A stretch of DNA of 64,000 bases from Flaviflexus equikiangi (GTDB taxonomy: Bacteria > Actinomycetota > Actinomycetes > Actinomycetales > Actinomycetaceae), in assembly GCF_014069875.1 (NCBI RefSeq), contig NZ_CP059676.1, positions 2,232,001-2,296,000 on the forward strand, written 5' to 3'. The translations under genes and the position numbers were made by a program. Positions 8,474-16,668 of the stretch are shown here, one piece after another. The notes below the pieces were generated by a model. The model did no database searches and was not told the DNA's origin. It saw only the letters and a program-made list of their open reading frames with translations. Every line of letters begins with the position of its first letter. The first letter of the stretch is position 1.

Positions 8474-9163
8474 ATGAACGCGACCACCGTCTCCGTGAGC
8501 ACACGGCAGCGCCTCACGCTCGGCGCGAGCCTTCTCGTGCTCGGCGGTGCCACCGGAGCTCTCGTCGGTTTCGTCCTCGAATACGCTCTGTCGTTGACGA
8601 CATTCAACGGCTTTTTCGGCGTTGCCGCACATCCGGGCGAGCCGATCGGGATTCTCATCATGGCAGCAGTCGGCATGATCCTCGGCGTCGTGGCCGCCTC
8701 GACGATCGTCGCCGAGTCCCTTCACGTGGAAGTCTCCGACGATGAGATCATCCTCCGGTGGAAGGGCGTGCACGTACGAGTGAGAAAGTCCCTGATCCAC
8801 GCCACTCACGTGGGCCGCGACATCGTCCTCTACAGCAGGGCTGGTGCCGAACTGGCACGTGTGCGCCTGGCACCGGGCATGACCTTGGCATGTACGCTCA
8901 TCCACCACGGCTATCCAGCCCCGACCCCGACCGAGTTGGGGGAGGGCGACTTCTCGCCAGACATGTCGGGTTTGGACGACAGGGATCAGCAGCTCGCTGT
9001 CGCTCGAGGGAAAGCCCTCCGGGCTGGCAATGATGACATTGCCGAGATCCTGCGCCGTCAACTCGTTGCTCGGGACATCATGGCGCGAGACCGCAAGACC
9101 AGTCGGACTGGCGTCATCACCGAATTTCGCCGCCTCCAGCCGATCCCCTCAAGGTCGGCCTGA
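8474..9163 (+). CDS. Membrane protein, YqeB-like
   Basis: 229-aa protein with two N-terminal membrane helices (about residues 12-35 and 55-80) and a cytoplasmic C-terminal domain. The R-V-R-L-A-P-G...H-H-G-Y-P pattern after a small beta-rich segment resembles actinobacterial and Bacillus YqeB-type proteins of unknown function. The start at 8474 is chosen because the hydrophobic segment follows directly and nothing upstream looks coding; no clear Shine-Dalgarno is present. Twelve bases separate it from the NUDIX gene, which has its own promoter-like box. Confidence 0.65.
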   Translation: MNATTVSVSTRQRLTLGASLLVLGGATGALVGFVLEYALSLTTFNGFFGVAAHPGEPIGILIMAAVGMILGVVAASTIVAESLHVEVSDDEIILRWKGVHVRVRKSLIHATHVGRDIVLYSRAGAELARVRLAPGMTLACTLIHHGYPAPTPTELGEGDFSPDMSGLDDRDQQLAVARGKALRAGNDDIAEILRRQLVARDIMARDRKTSRTGVITEFRRLQPIPSRSA

Positions 9164-9175
9164 TAGTGTGACGGC

Positions 9176-9583
9176 GTGTCTCTCGTCGTCGCCGCCGCCA
9201 TCGTCGATTCCTTCGATCATCCCCGCAGGCTCCTTGCCGCCCAACGCTCATACCCCAGCGATCTGGCAGGGAAATGGGAGCTTCCCGGCGGCAAAGTGGA
9301 ACCGGGAGAGGATCCCCGGGATGCTTGTGTGCGGGAGATCGTCGAGGAGCTGGGAGTCCCCCCGACGCTGGGTGCTCTCGTGCCCGGCCCCGAGGGCGAT
9401 TGGCCGATCGGCAAGCACACGATGAGGGTGTGGCTGGCGACCGTCTCGGATGAGCCTGTTCGCGGTACCGACCATTCCTCGCTCCGCTGGTGCACAGCAT
9501 CAGAGATTCTTGGCCTCGACTGGCTTCCGGGCGATGTGGCGCTCGCACGCGTGCTGTCTCAGCGGCTGTCCGAGTCCCCGTGA
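9176..9583 (+). CDS. NUDIX hydrolase (MutT-like)
   Basis: 135-aa cytosolic pyrophosphohydrolase of the MutT type, probably cleaning oxidised nucleoside triphosphates such as 8-oxo-dGTP. The complete Nudix box runs from G38 to about G60 and includes R-E-I-V-E-E at 53-58, the metal-binding helix. Upstream L-A-G-K-W-E-L-P-G-G is typical of MutT. GTG start: TAGTGT ends 6 bases before it, so the transcript is probably leaderless. The substrate is inferred from the family. Confidence 0.88.
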   Translation: MSLVVAAAIVDSFDHPRRLLAAQRSYPSDLAGKWELPGGKVEPGEDPRDACVREIVEELGVPPTLGALVPGPEGDWPIGKHTMRVWLATVSDEPVRGTDHSSLRWCTASEILGLDWLPGDVALARVLSQRLSESP

Positions 9584-9627
9584 CACAAGCCCTCGGCCTT
9601 CCCGCACGAGTCGCGTAGAATACGGAC

Positions 9628-10263
9628 ATGCCCAAGATCTCCGCTCGGACCCTCCTCGAGCATCGCGACAAGACCAGGCGTGTCTTGATGGAAGCGCTCG
9701 AGGCTCTCATGACGGAGCGCGGCTTCCAGAACGTCTCAATGTCAGACGTCGCCCACCATTCCGGCATCCGCCGCTCCACCATCTACAATCATTTCCCCGA
9801 CAAGGAAGCCCTTCTCATCGCGTTCGTCGAGGAGAAGACGTCTGCCTATCTGTCGACGACGAAAGAGATGCTGCACGGGGTTGATACGTCGATTGATCGG
9901 CTTCGGATCTATGTCCGCAGCCAGCTGCTTGCCGAGCGCAGCTATTTGATGGCTCCCGGCCCGCCTCTCAAGGATGTTGTCAGTCCCGACACCGGCATGA
10001 AGCTGGCTCAGCACGTTCGCCAAACCGCAGGGCTGCTCCGCTCCATCCTCGAGGCCGCCATGTCCGACGGCACGATACCGGTGCAGGACATTCCCACCGC
10101 CACCCAGATCATCAACGGCATCCTCGGCGGACGCCGCGTTCCCCGCACGGAACCGGAACGGACAGAGTTCTTCCTCTACACTGAGCGCTTCGTCATCCAG
10201 GGCCTGGGGGCGGCATGGCCCGAGGAACTGACCGATCTCGGACCGGTTCCTCCACCGCACTGA
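9628..10263 (+). CDS. TetR family transcriptional regulator
   Basis: 211-aa repressor-type DNA-binding protein. The N-terminal helix-turn-helix (about residues 30-55) has the TetR signature: M-S-D-V-A-H-H-S-G-I-R-R-S-T-I-Y-N-H-F-P. The C-terminal ligand domain is not recognised. A TAGAAT box ends 6 bases before the ATG (leaderless). It is transcribed alone and convergent with the TPR gene (5-bp gap), so no target gene is obvious from position. Confidence 0.9.
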   Translation: MPKISARTLLEHRDKTRRVLMEALEALMTERGFQNVSMSDVAHHSGIRRSTIYNHFPDKEALLIAFVEEKTSAYLSTTKEMLHGVDTSIDRLRIYVRSQLLAERSYLMAPGPPLKDVVSPDTGMKLAQHVRQTAGLLRSILEAAMSDGTIPVQDIPTATQIINGILGGRRVPRTEPERTEFFLYTERFVIQGLGAAWPEELTDLGPVPPPH

Positions 10264-10268
10264 GCGGA

Positions 10269-10838
10269 CTACCAGTTCTGCCCGGACCCTCCCCCACGGC
10301 CCCATTCCTGATCGTTCTGGCGCTGTTCGCGCGCCTCACGGTCACGCTCCGCAAGCTCCTCCTGCTGCGGATCGGGAGGCTCCTCGGTTCCCTCCGGCTC
10401 CTCGGGTTCGCCGCTCTCTCCCTCTGACGGGCTCGGATTGGGGCAGGTCTCGATCACAGCCTGAGCCTCCTCATCGCGCCCCGCTTCTGAATAGCCGAGA
10501 TAGAGATTGGCCCTGACGAGACACTCGTACGAGTTGGGATCTTTCACTCCGTCGACGACCTCTGCAGTCGGAACCGTGTCGAGGGCCTGCTCGAGCTTCG
10601 CGATCCCGGAGAGATCACCCTGGGCGAGAAGGCCCGTTCCCTGGCCGAAGTCGGGACGCCAACGATCGAACGGCGAGATACGCTCCGCCGTCCCATAGAG
10701 ATCGATCGCTTGCTCATAGTCACCGCGTTCATAGGCTGCGCGGCCCAGCCACATGCTGCCCCAGATCAGGCCGGCCCAGACCGCGAGTGCAACGATCAGG
10801 GTTCCCACGACCGCCGTTGCCCCGTGATAGGCCTTCAC
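10269..10838 (-). CDS. TPR membrane protein, last gene of the Bat-like operon
   Basis: 189-aa protein with one N-terminal membrane helix (about residues 6-30) followed by tetratricopeptide-like repeats (A-A-Y-E-R-G-D-Y-E-Q-A-I-D-L-Y is a clear TPR half) and a long Glu/Pro-rich, then Arg/Gln-rich C-terminal tail. It holds the place of BatC in MoxR/Bat operons, where TPR proteins are thought to assemble with the vWA proteins at the membrane. The GTG start overlaps the preceding vWA stop (GTGA). Confidence 0.8.
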   Translation of the reverse strand: MKAYHGATAVVGTLIVALAVWAGLIWGSMWLGRAAYERGDYEQAIDLYGTAERISPFDRWRPDFGQGTGLLAQGDLSGIAKLEQALDTVPTAEVVDGVKDPNSYECLVRANLYLGYSEAGRDEEAQAVIETCPNPSPSEGESGEPEEPEGTEEPPDPQQEELAERDREAREQRQNDQEWGRGGGSGQNW

Positions 10839-11794
10839 CGTGTCCTCCTCATCGACCCGATCAGCGGGGTGAGATACCACAGTTCCCACGCGACAAGGCC
10901 GGTCAAGAGGAGGCCGATGGGCCAGAGGATGGGTGTTTCTGTGGTTCGCCGACCATCGCCCGCAATGATCTCGGTGGGGATGTCGGCAACGAGGGCACCT
11001 GCACCTCCGGGTTGGGTGCGGTGGACGTAGTCGAGGCCCAGCTGTTCGGCCAGAGTCCTCAGGTTCTCGGGATCGATGCGCGAGATCGCATCCTCCCCTG
11101 TCTCGGGATCGGTGATGTAGACTCCTGCGTCTTCTTCGCCCCAGAACGAGCGGAGCATGGGGGCACCATCCTCCGTGCCATACCCGAAGACATACCCAGC
11201 ATCGACAAGATCCGCGACGCTGCCGTAGTCGATATCGGTGTTCTCGGTGTTCTCACCGTCGGTGAAGAAGAGTGCGATGCGCACGTTCTGCGGGTTGTTG
11301 TCACGGGCCCGCTCGAGCGCGTCTCGCAGTGCGTCTCGCGGCCGGTTGAGAGAAGAACCGGCGGAATAGTTCGTTGATTCCCTCCGTGCCGCGTCAACCC
11401 ACGAGCGGACGGCTCGAGCATCGGTTGTCAGCGGCAGCTGCTCGGTTGCCGTGGAGGAGAATGCGATGATCGAGTAGCGGGCTCCCGGGTTCGTGTCGAC
11501 AATATCGGCGATATCAGCCCGGACGCCCTCGAGACGTTCTTCCGTGCCGTCGTAGTCCTGCGCCGCCATCGAGCCCGTCAGGTCAACGATGAAGAAGTAC
11601 TCGGCATTCGTTTCACGTTCCGCGACCGGTGTCTGGTGGGCGGGTGTCAGGCCGAGAAGAAGGACGCCCGTCACCATGAGCCCGCGGCGCAGCCATGTCC
11701 GGCCGTCCCGGGTGTCACGCCACGCGAGAGCACAGAGTCCATAGAGGAGGATGCTGAGGGGAATGAACACCCACCAGGTCAGGGCGAACGTCAT
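10835..11794 (-). CDS. vWA-domain membrane protein (BatB-like)
   Basis: 319-aa protein with two N-terminal helices, a von Willebrand factor A domain and a C-terminal helix (L-W-P-I-G-L-L-L-T-G-L-V-A-W), the Aerotolerance/Bat layout. The MIDAS metal site reads D-L-T-G-S instead of the canonical D-x-S-x-S, with F-F-T-D-G-E-N later on; the Thr for Ser change may alter metal affinity. The ATG overlaps the stop of the upstream vWA gene (ATGA), and its own stop overlaps the TPR gene. These operons are linked to envelope stress and MoxR chaperones; the exact role here is inferred. Confidence 0.85.
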   Translation of the reverse strand: MTFALTWWVFIPLSILLYGLCALAWRDTRDGRTWLRRGLMVTGVLLLGLTPAHQTPVAERETNAEYFFIVDLTGSMAAQDYDGTEERLEGVRADIADIVDTNPGARYSIIAFSSTATEQLPLTTDARAVRSWVDAARRESTNYSAGSSLNRPRDALRDALERARDNNPQNVRIALFFTDGENTENTDIDYGSVADLVDAGYVFGYGTEDGAPMLRSFWGEEDAGVYITDPETGEDAISRIDPENLRTLAEQLGLDYVHRTQPGGAGALVADIPTEIIAGDGRRTTETPILWPIGLLLTGLVAWELWYLTPLIGSMRRTR

Positions 11795-12780
11795 AGCCTG
11801 TACCGCCATCCCAATCCGACGAGAAGGGCGATGCTGGCAGCGGCGAGGAACGGCCACGGCCCAGGCCTGTCAACGATGGTCGTGACAGGGTCTGTTCCGA
11901 GGTCTGCCGCCTGTTGCGCTTCGATCTCCGCAAGGAGCTGTCCTGCCGCGTCGTCGCCAGCCTGGGCAACATATCCCCCGGCGCCTTCGATGAGGTCCAC
12001 CATCTCGCGCGCCTGATAGTTATCAGTGCCGTAATACGTTTCGATGTACAGACCATGGATCGTGATGGTGCGCTCTTTCGCGAACTCGACCGCTTCGCGC
12101 AGAGAATACACTTGGGCCTCCGGCGTGGACACGTCGTTGTCGGTGGCCAGAATGATGGTCCGTGATCTCTCGGGGCTGTCGAACTGAAGCGCGCAGTTCA
12201 CGAGCCCGTCCCCGACGAGAGAGGCTCCTCCCGTGCTTTCGAGGTACGTTCCTGCCGTGAAGTCGAGGTAGAGCTCGGGGTCTTTCGGATAGTCCGTGTA
12301 GGGATCCGCCTCCAATGCTCGGGCGCCCTCACGGAGAGTCTCTTCGATCAGCGGATAGTCGTTCGTGAGAGGGAGGACAACGCGGGAATTGGAATTCCAG
12401 ATAACAAGGGCAACGCGTTCCCCCTGGAAGCTGTCGACCATTCCTGCGAACGCTTCCATGACGTCGACATCGAAGCCGAGAACAGAGCCGGACACGTCGA
12501 GACAGAGCACGATGTCGCGAGATGCCAGCCCCTCATCGCGCACCTCCACGCCGTGCGGGCGTGCCACGAGGACTGCCGCGGAGACTGAGAGGACACCGAC
12601 ACTGAGCGCCGTCAGCACCGCAGCGATTCTCAGCATCCTCAAACGAGCCCGGTAGCGCGGGAGGAGCCTGCCGGGAAGCGTGTGTGCCACGTAGACGGTG
12701 GGTGTGGGGCGTGTCGACCACCGGTAGACGACAATGGAGAGGAGGAGGACGGGGAGCAGGAGCGCCCACTCGTTCACCAT
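11791..12780 (-). CDS. vWA-domain membrane protein (BatA-like)
   Basis: 329-aa protein: helix at the N-terminus, a second helix near residue 55, a vWA domain with a canonical MIDAS (C-L-D-V-S-G-S) and a C-terminal helix ending W-R-Y-R-L. Member of the Bat/MoxR operon. Its start overlaps the last codons of the gene cut by the resistance island, so normal transcription and translational coupling from moxR are interrupted 112 bases upstream; expression would now depend on a promoter inside the island or a local one. Confidence 0.87.
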   Translation of the reverse strand: MVNEWALLLPVLLLSIVVYRWSTRPTPTVYVAHTLPGRLLPRYRARLRMLRIAAVLTALSVGVLSVSAAVLVARPHGVEVRDEGLASRDIVLCLDVSGSVLGFDVDVMEAFAGMVDSFQGERVALVIWNSNSRVVLPLTNDYPLIEETLREGARALEADPYTDYPKDPELYLDFTAGTYLESTGGASLVGDGLVNCALQFDSPERSRTIILATDNDVSTPEAQVYSLREAVEFAKERTITIHGLYIETYYGTDNYQAREMVDLIEGAGGYVAQAGDDAAGQLLAEIEAQQAADLGTDPVTTIVDRPGPWPFLAAASIALLVGLGWRYRL

Positions 12781-12891
12781 GATTGCACCACGTCTTTCGC
12801 CTCCGCCATCATCCGACCCGTGTCCCCAACCGCCGTCGGTGCGAAGGCGGGCTCTTCCAGCCGGTGAAGCAGGCTCAGAAACGCCTCATCG
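12774..12891 (-). pseudogene. 3' fragment of a small membrane-protein gene split by the resistance island
   Basis: C-terminal piece (A-F-L-S-L-L-H-R-L-E-E-P-A-F-A-P... ending D-V-V-Q-S-W, TGA at 12774-12776) of a protein whose N-terminal 105 residues lie at 21023-21338. The first 8 bases here are the target duplication. Joining the two flanks with one duplication copy gives an unbroken 141-codon frame reading H-D-E-A-F-L at the junction. The stop overlaps the ATG of the vWA gene. Confidence 0.85.
12884..12891. repeat. 8-bp target site duplication, left copy
   Basis: CCTCATCG directly before the left IS6100 terminal repeat; the identical octamer follows the right IS6100 at 21023-21030. Eight bases is the IS6-family duplication length. 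Confidence 0.95.
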
Positions 12892-13771
12892 GGCTCTGTT
12901 GCAAAAATCGTGAAGCTTGAGCATGCTTGGCGGAGATTGGACGGACGGAACGATGACGGATTTCAAGTGGCGCCATTTCCAGGGTGATGTGATCCTGTGG
13001 GCGGTGCGCTGGTATTGTCGCTATCCGATCAGCTATCGCGACCTTGAGGAAATGCTGGCGGAACGCGGCATTTCGGTCGACCATACGACGATCTATCGCT
13101 GGGTCCAGTGCTACGCCCCGGAGATGGAGAAGCGGCTGCGCTGGTTCTGGCGGCGTGGCTTTGATCCGAGCTGGCGCCTGGATGAAACCTACGTCAAGGT
13201 GCGGGGCAAGTGGACCTACCTGTACCGGGCAGTCGACAAGCGGGGCGACACGATCGATTTCTACCTGTCGCCGACCCGCAGCGCCAAGGCAGCGAAGCGG
13301 TTCCTGGGCAAGGCCCTGCGAGGCCTGAAGCACTGGGAAAAGCCTGCCACGCTCAATACCGACAAAGCGCCGAGCTATGGTGCAGCGATCACCGAATTGA
13401 AGCGCGAAGGAAAGCTGGACCGGGAGACGGCCCACCGGCAGGTGAAGTATCTCAATAACGTGATCGAGGCCGATCACGGAAAGCTCAAGATACTGATCAA
13501 GCCGGTGCGCGGTTTCAAATCGATCCCCACGGCCTATGCCACGATCAAGGGATTCGAAGTCATGCGAGCCCTGCGCAAAGGACAGGCTCGCCCCTGGTGC
13601 CTGCAGCCCGGCATCAGGGGCGAGGTGCGCCTTGTGGAGAGAGCTTTTGGCATTGGGCCCTCGGCGCTGACGGAGGCCATGGGCATGCTCAACCACCATT
13701 TCGCAGCAGCCGCCTGATCGGCGCAGAGCGACAGCCTACCTCTGACTGCCGCCAATCTTTGCAACAGAGCC
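12892..13771 (+). mobile_element. IS6100: IS6100, left copy
   Basis: Complete 880-bp insertion sequence with 14-bp terminal inverted repeats (GGCTCTGTTGCAAA and its complement). Its right end truncates intI1. The encoded transposase is identical to that of the right copy at 20143-21022. Confidence 0.97.
12953..13717 (+). CDS. tnpA: IS6100 transposase
   Basis: 254-aa DDE transposase of the IS6 family. An N-terminal helix-turn-helix ([10 protein letters not shown]) precedes the catalytic triad D77 (R-L-D-E-T-Y), D137 (N-T-D-K-A-P) and E172 (V-I-E-A-D-H-G). The start ATG at 12953 gives the usual 254-residue form; an in-frame ATG at 12923 would give 264. Intact. Confidence 0.95.
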   Translation: MTDFKWRHFQGDVILWAVRWYCRYPISYRDLEEMLAERGISVDHTTIYRWVQCYAPEMEKRLRWFWRRGFDPSWRLDETYVKVRGKWTYLYRAVDKRGDTIDFYLSPTRSAKAAKRFLGKALRGLKHWEKPATLNTDKAPSYGAAITELKREGKLDRETAHRQVKYLNNVIEADHGKLKILIKPVRGFKSIPTAYATIKGFEVMRALRKGQARPWCLQPGIRGEVRLVERAFGIGPSALTEAMGMLNHHFAAAA

Positions 13772-14354
13772 CACGCGACAGCTGCTCGCGCAGGCTGGGT
13801 GCCAAGCTCTCGGGTAACATCAAGGCCCGATCCTTGGAGCCCTTGCCCTCCCGCACGATGATCGTGCCGTGATCGAAATCCAGATCCTTGACCCGCAGTT
13901 GCAAACCCTCACTGATCCGCATGCCCGTTCCATACAGAAGCTGGGCGAACAAACGATGCTCGCCTTCCAGAAAACCGAGGATGCGAACCACTTCATCCGG
14001 GGTCAGCACCACCGGCAAGCGCCGCGACGGCCGAGGTCTTCCGATCTCCTGAAGCCAGGGCAGATCCGTGCACAGCACCTTGCCGTAGAAGAACAGCAAG
14101 GCCGCCAATGCCTGACGATGCGTGGAGACCGAAACCTTGCGCTCGTTCGCCAGCCAGGACAGAAATGCCTCGACTTCGCTGCTGCCCAAGGTTGCCGGGT
14201 GACGCACACCGTGGAAACGGATGAAGGCACGAACCCAGTTGACATAAGCCTGTTCGGTTCGTAAACTGTAATGCAAGTAGCGTATGCGCTCACGCAACTG
14301 GTCCAGAACCTTGACCGAACGCAGCGGTGGTAACGGCGCAGTGGCGGTTTTCAT
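13772..14354 (-). pseudogene. intI1: Class 1 integron integrase, truncated by IS6100
   Basis: The first 194 codons of IntI1 (full length 337) are present, ending after S-L-R-E-Q-L-S-R where IS6100 begins. The N-terminal SAM-like domain and the first catalytic arginine region ([10 protein letters not shown]) remain. The C-terminal H-x-x-R, histidine and tyrosine nucleophile are gone, so cassettes can no longer be moved by this copy. The retained part still carries the cassette promoter Pc on the plus strand. Confidence 0.95.
14239..14267 (+). promoter_or_regulatory. Cassette promoter Pc, strong (PcS) version
   Basis: TTGACA (14239-14244), 17-base spacer, TAAACT (14262-14267), inside intI1 and reading toward attI1. 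This pair is the strong Pc variant; it drives aadA6 and can read on into the 3'-conserved segment. Confidence 0.92.
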
Positions 14355-14357
14355 GGC

Positions 14358-14383
14358 TTGTTATGACTGTTTTTTTGTACAGT
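14358..14383 (+). promoter_or_regulatory. P2 promoter position, inactive spacing
   Basis: TTGTTA (14358-14363) and TACAGT (14378-14383) are separated by 14 bases. The active P2 form has a GGG insertion giving 17, absent here, so P2 should be silent. Confidence 0.85.
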
Positions 14384-14425
14384 CTATGCCTCGGGCATCC
14401 AAGCAGCAAGCGCGTTACGCCGTGG

Positions 14426-14496
14426 GTCGATGTTTGATGTTATGGAGCAGCAACGATGTTACGCAGCAGGGCAGTCGCCCTAAAACAAAGTTAGAC
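14426..14496 (+). other. attI1: attI1 recombination site
   Basis: Canonical attI1 sequence upstream of the first cassette, ending in the core site GTTAGAC (14490-14496). The cassette boundary falls between G14490 and the following T. Confidence 0.9.
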
Positions 14497-14499
14497 ATC

Positions 14500-15345
14500 A
14501 TGAGTAACGCAGTACCCGCCGAGATTTCGGTACAGCTATCACTGGCTCTCAACGCCATCGAGCGTCATCTGGAATCAACGTTGCTGGCCGTGCATTTGTA
14601 CGGCTCTGCACTGGACGGTGGCCTGAAGCCATACAGTGATATTGATTTGCTGGTTACTGTGGCTGCACAGCTCGATGAGACTGTCCGACAAGCCCTGGTC
14701 GTAGATCTCTTGGAAATTTCTGCCTCCCCTGGCCAAAGTGAGGCTCTCCGCGCCTTGGAAGTTACCATCGTCGTGCATGGTGATGTTGTCCCTTGGCGTT
14801 ATCCGGCCAGACGGGAACTGCAATTCGGGGAGTGGCAGCGTAAGGACATTCTTGCGGGCATCTTCGAGCCCGCCACAACCGATGTTGATCTGGCTATTCT
14901 GCTAACTAAAGTAAGGCAGCATAGCCTTGCATTGGCAGGTTCGGCCGCAGAGGATTTCTTTAACCCAGTTCCGGAAGGCGATCTATTCAAGGCATTGAGC
15001 GACACTCTGAAACTATGGAATTCGCAGCCGGATTGGGAAGGCGATGAGCGGAATGTAGTGCTTACCTTGTCTCGCATTTGGTACAGCGCAGCAACCGGCA
15101 AGATCGCACCGAAGGATATCGTTGCCAACTGGGCAATTGAGCGTCTGCCAGATCAACATAAGCCCGTACTGCTTGAAGCCCGGCAGGCTTATCTTGGACA
15201 AGGAGAAGATTGCTTGGCCTCACGCGCGGATCAGTTGGCGGCGTTCGTTCACTTCGTGAAACATGAAGCCACTAAATTGCTTGGTGCCATGCCAGTGATG
15301 TCTAACAATTCATTCAAGCCGAACCCGCTTCGCGGGTCGGCTTAA
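14500..15345 (+). CDS. aadA6: Aminoglycoside (3'')(9) adenylyltransferase, aadA6-like
   Basis: 281-aa enzyme that adenylylates streptomycin and spectinomycin. Nucleotidyltransferase motif: L-Y-G-S-A-L-D-G-G-L then S-D-I-D-L-L-V (metal-binding aspartates). The N-terminus M-S-N-A-V-P-A-E-I-S and the long C-terminal tail, which runs into attC (N-S-F-K-P-N-P-L-R-G-S-A), fit the aadA6/aadA10 branch rather than aadA1/aadA2; the allele name is recalled, not searched. Only cassette of the integron. The ATG lies 4 bases after the core site; PcS drives it. Confidence 0.92.
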   Translation: MSNAVPAEISVQLSLALNAIERHLESTLLAVHLYGSALDGGLKPYSDIDLLVTVAAQLDETVRQALVVDLLEISASPGQSEALRALEVTIVVHGDVVPWRYPARRELQFGEWQRKDILAGIFEPATTDVDLAILLTKVRQHSLALAGSAAEDFFNPVPEGDLFKALSDTLKLWNSQPDWEGDERNVVLTLSRIWYSAATGKIAPKDIVANWAIERLPDQHKPVLLEARQAYLGQGEDCLASRADQLAAFVHFVKHEATKLLGAMPVMSNNSFKPNPLRGSA

Positions 15346-15359
15346 TTCAGGTGTTAGAT
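15300..15359 (+). other. attC: attC (59-base element) of the aadA cassette
   Basis: 60-bp site from GTCTAAC (15300-15306) to GTTAGAT (15353-15359) with the internal palindrome AACCCGCTTCGCGGGT-like core. It overlaps the last codons of aadA6. Confidence 0.9.
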
Positions 15360-15461
15360 GCACTAAGCACATAATTGCTCACAGCCAAACTATCAGGTCA
15401 AGTCTGCTTTTATTATTTTTAAGCGTGCATAATAAGCCCTACACAAATTGGGAGATATATC

Positions 15462-15809
15462 ATGAAAGGCTGGCTTTTTCTTGTTATCGCAATAGTTGGC
15501 GAAGTAATCGCAACATCCGCATTAAAATCTAGCGAGGGCTTTACTAAGCTTGCCCCTTCCGCCGTTGTCATAATCGGTTATGGCATCGCATTTTATTTTC
15601 TTTCTCTGGTTCTGAAATCCATCCCTGTCGGTGTTGCTTATGCAGTCTGGTCGGGACTCGGCGTCGTCATAATTACAGCCATTGCCTGGTTGCTTCATGG
15701 GCAAAAGCTTGATGCGTGGGGCTTTGTAGGTATGGGGCTCATAATTGCTGCCTTTTTGCTCGCCCGATCCCCATCGTGGAAGTCGCTGCGGAGGCCGACG
15801 CCATGGTGA
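15462..15809 (+). CDS. qacEdelta1: Truncated quaternary ammonium efflux protein QacEdelta1
   Basis: 115-aa small multidrug resistance (SMR) protein. The first 90 or so residues are QacE with the essential E14 (V-G-E-V-I-A-T-S). The last membrane helix is replaced by the [14 protein letters not shown] tail created by fusion to the sul1 region. Known to give weak or partial antiseptic efflux. The ORF overlaps the sul1 start by 7 bases. AT-rich upstream sequence in the 3'-CS holds its own promoter, which also serves sul1. Confidence 0.97.
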   Translation: MKGWLFLVIAIVGEVIATSALKSSEGFTKLAPSAVVIIGYGIAFYFLSLVLKSIPVGVAYAVWSGLGVVIITAIAWLLHGQKLDAWGFVGMGLIIAAFLLARSPSWKSLRRPTPW

Positions 15810-16642
15810 CGGTGTTCGGCATTCTGAATCTCACCGAGGACTCCTTCTTCGATGAGAGCCGGCGGCTAGACCCCGCCGGCGCTGTCACCGCGGCGATCGA
15901 AATGCTGCGAGTCGGATCAGACGTCGTGGATGTCGGACCGGCCGCCAGCCATCCGGACGCGAGGCCTGTATCGCCGGCCGATGAGATCAGACGTATTGCG
16001 CCGCTCTTAGACGCCCTGTCCGATCAGATGCACCGTGTTTCAATCGACAGCTTCCAACCGGAAACCCAGCGCTATGCGCTCAAGCGCGGCGTGGGCTACC
16101 TGAACGATATCCAAGGATTTCCTGACCCTGCGCTCTATCCCGATATTGCTGAGGCGGACTGCAGGCTGGTGGTTATGCACTCAGCGCAGCGGGATGGCAT
16201 CGCCACCCGCACCGGTCACCTTCGACCCGAAGACGCGCTCGACGAGATTGTGCGGTTCTTCGAGGCGCGGGTTTCCGCCTTGCGACGGAGCGGGGTCGCT
16301 GCCGACCGGCTCATCCTCGATCCGGGGATGGGATTTTTCTTGAGCCCCGCACCGGAAACATCGCTGCACGTGCTGTCGAACCTTCAAAAGCTGAAGTCGG
16401 CGTTGGGGCTTCCGCTATTGGTCTCGGTGTCGCGGAAATCCTTCTTGGGCGCCACCGTTGGCCTTCCTGTAAAGGATCTGGGTCCAGCGAGCCTTGCGGC
16501 GGAACTTCACGCGATCGGCAATGGCGCTGACTACGTCCGCACCCACGCGCCTGGAGATCTGCGAAGCGCAATCACCTTCTCGGAAACCCTCGCGAAATTT
16601 CGCAGTCGCAACGCCAGAGACCGAGGGTTAGATCATGCCTAG
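15803..16642 (+). CDS. sul1: Sulfonamide-resistant dihydropteroate synthase Sul1
   Basis: 279-aa replacement DHPS of folate synthesis that does not bind sulfonamides well. It starts [16 protein letters not shown], with D-P-G-M-G-F-F pterin-site and S-V-S-R-K-S-F-L-G motifs, all characteristic of Sul1. The C-terminus reads S-R-N-A-R-D-R-G, where I recall D for N in the common allele; a possible minor variant. Intact and overlapping qacEdelta1. Confidence 0.97.
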   Translation: MVTVFGILNLTEDSFFDESRRLDPAGAVTAAIEMLRVGSDVVDVGPAASHPDARPVSPADEIRRIAPLLDALSDQMHRVSIDSFQPETQRYALKRGVGYLNDIQGFPDPALYPDIAEADCRLVVMHSAQRDGIATRTGHLRPEDALDEIVRFFEARVSALRRSGVAADRLILDPGMGFFLSPAPETSLHVLSNLQKLKSALGLPLLVSVSRKSFLGATVGLPVKDLGPASLAAELHAIGNGADYVRTHAPGDLRSAITFSETLAKFRSRNARDRGLDHA

Positions 16643-16662
16643 CATTCACCTTCCGGCCGCCC

Positions 16663-16668
16663 GCTAGC
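16663..16668. repeat. 6-bp target duplication of the cmx element, left copy
   Basis: GCTAGC, repeated at 19090-19095. It fits the NCTAGN target known for IS481-type elements. The uninterrupted 3'-CS has a single GCTAGC here. Confidence 0.88.

Noticed and set aside
12875..13699. Minus-strand ORF of 274 aa across IS6100 (repeated at 20129-20950)
   Set aside because: It is the antisense of the transposase gene, without start signals, and appears twice only because the IS does.
14284..14499. Upstream extension of the aadA frame through attI1
   Set aside because: The cassette starts at G14490; the known aadA start is the ATG at 14500.
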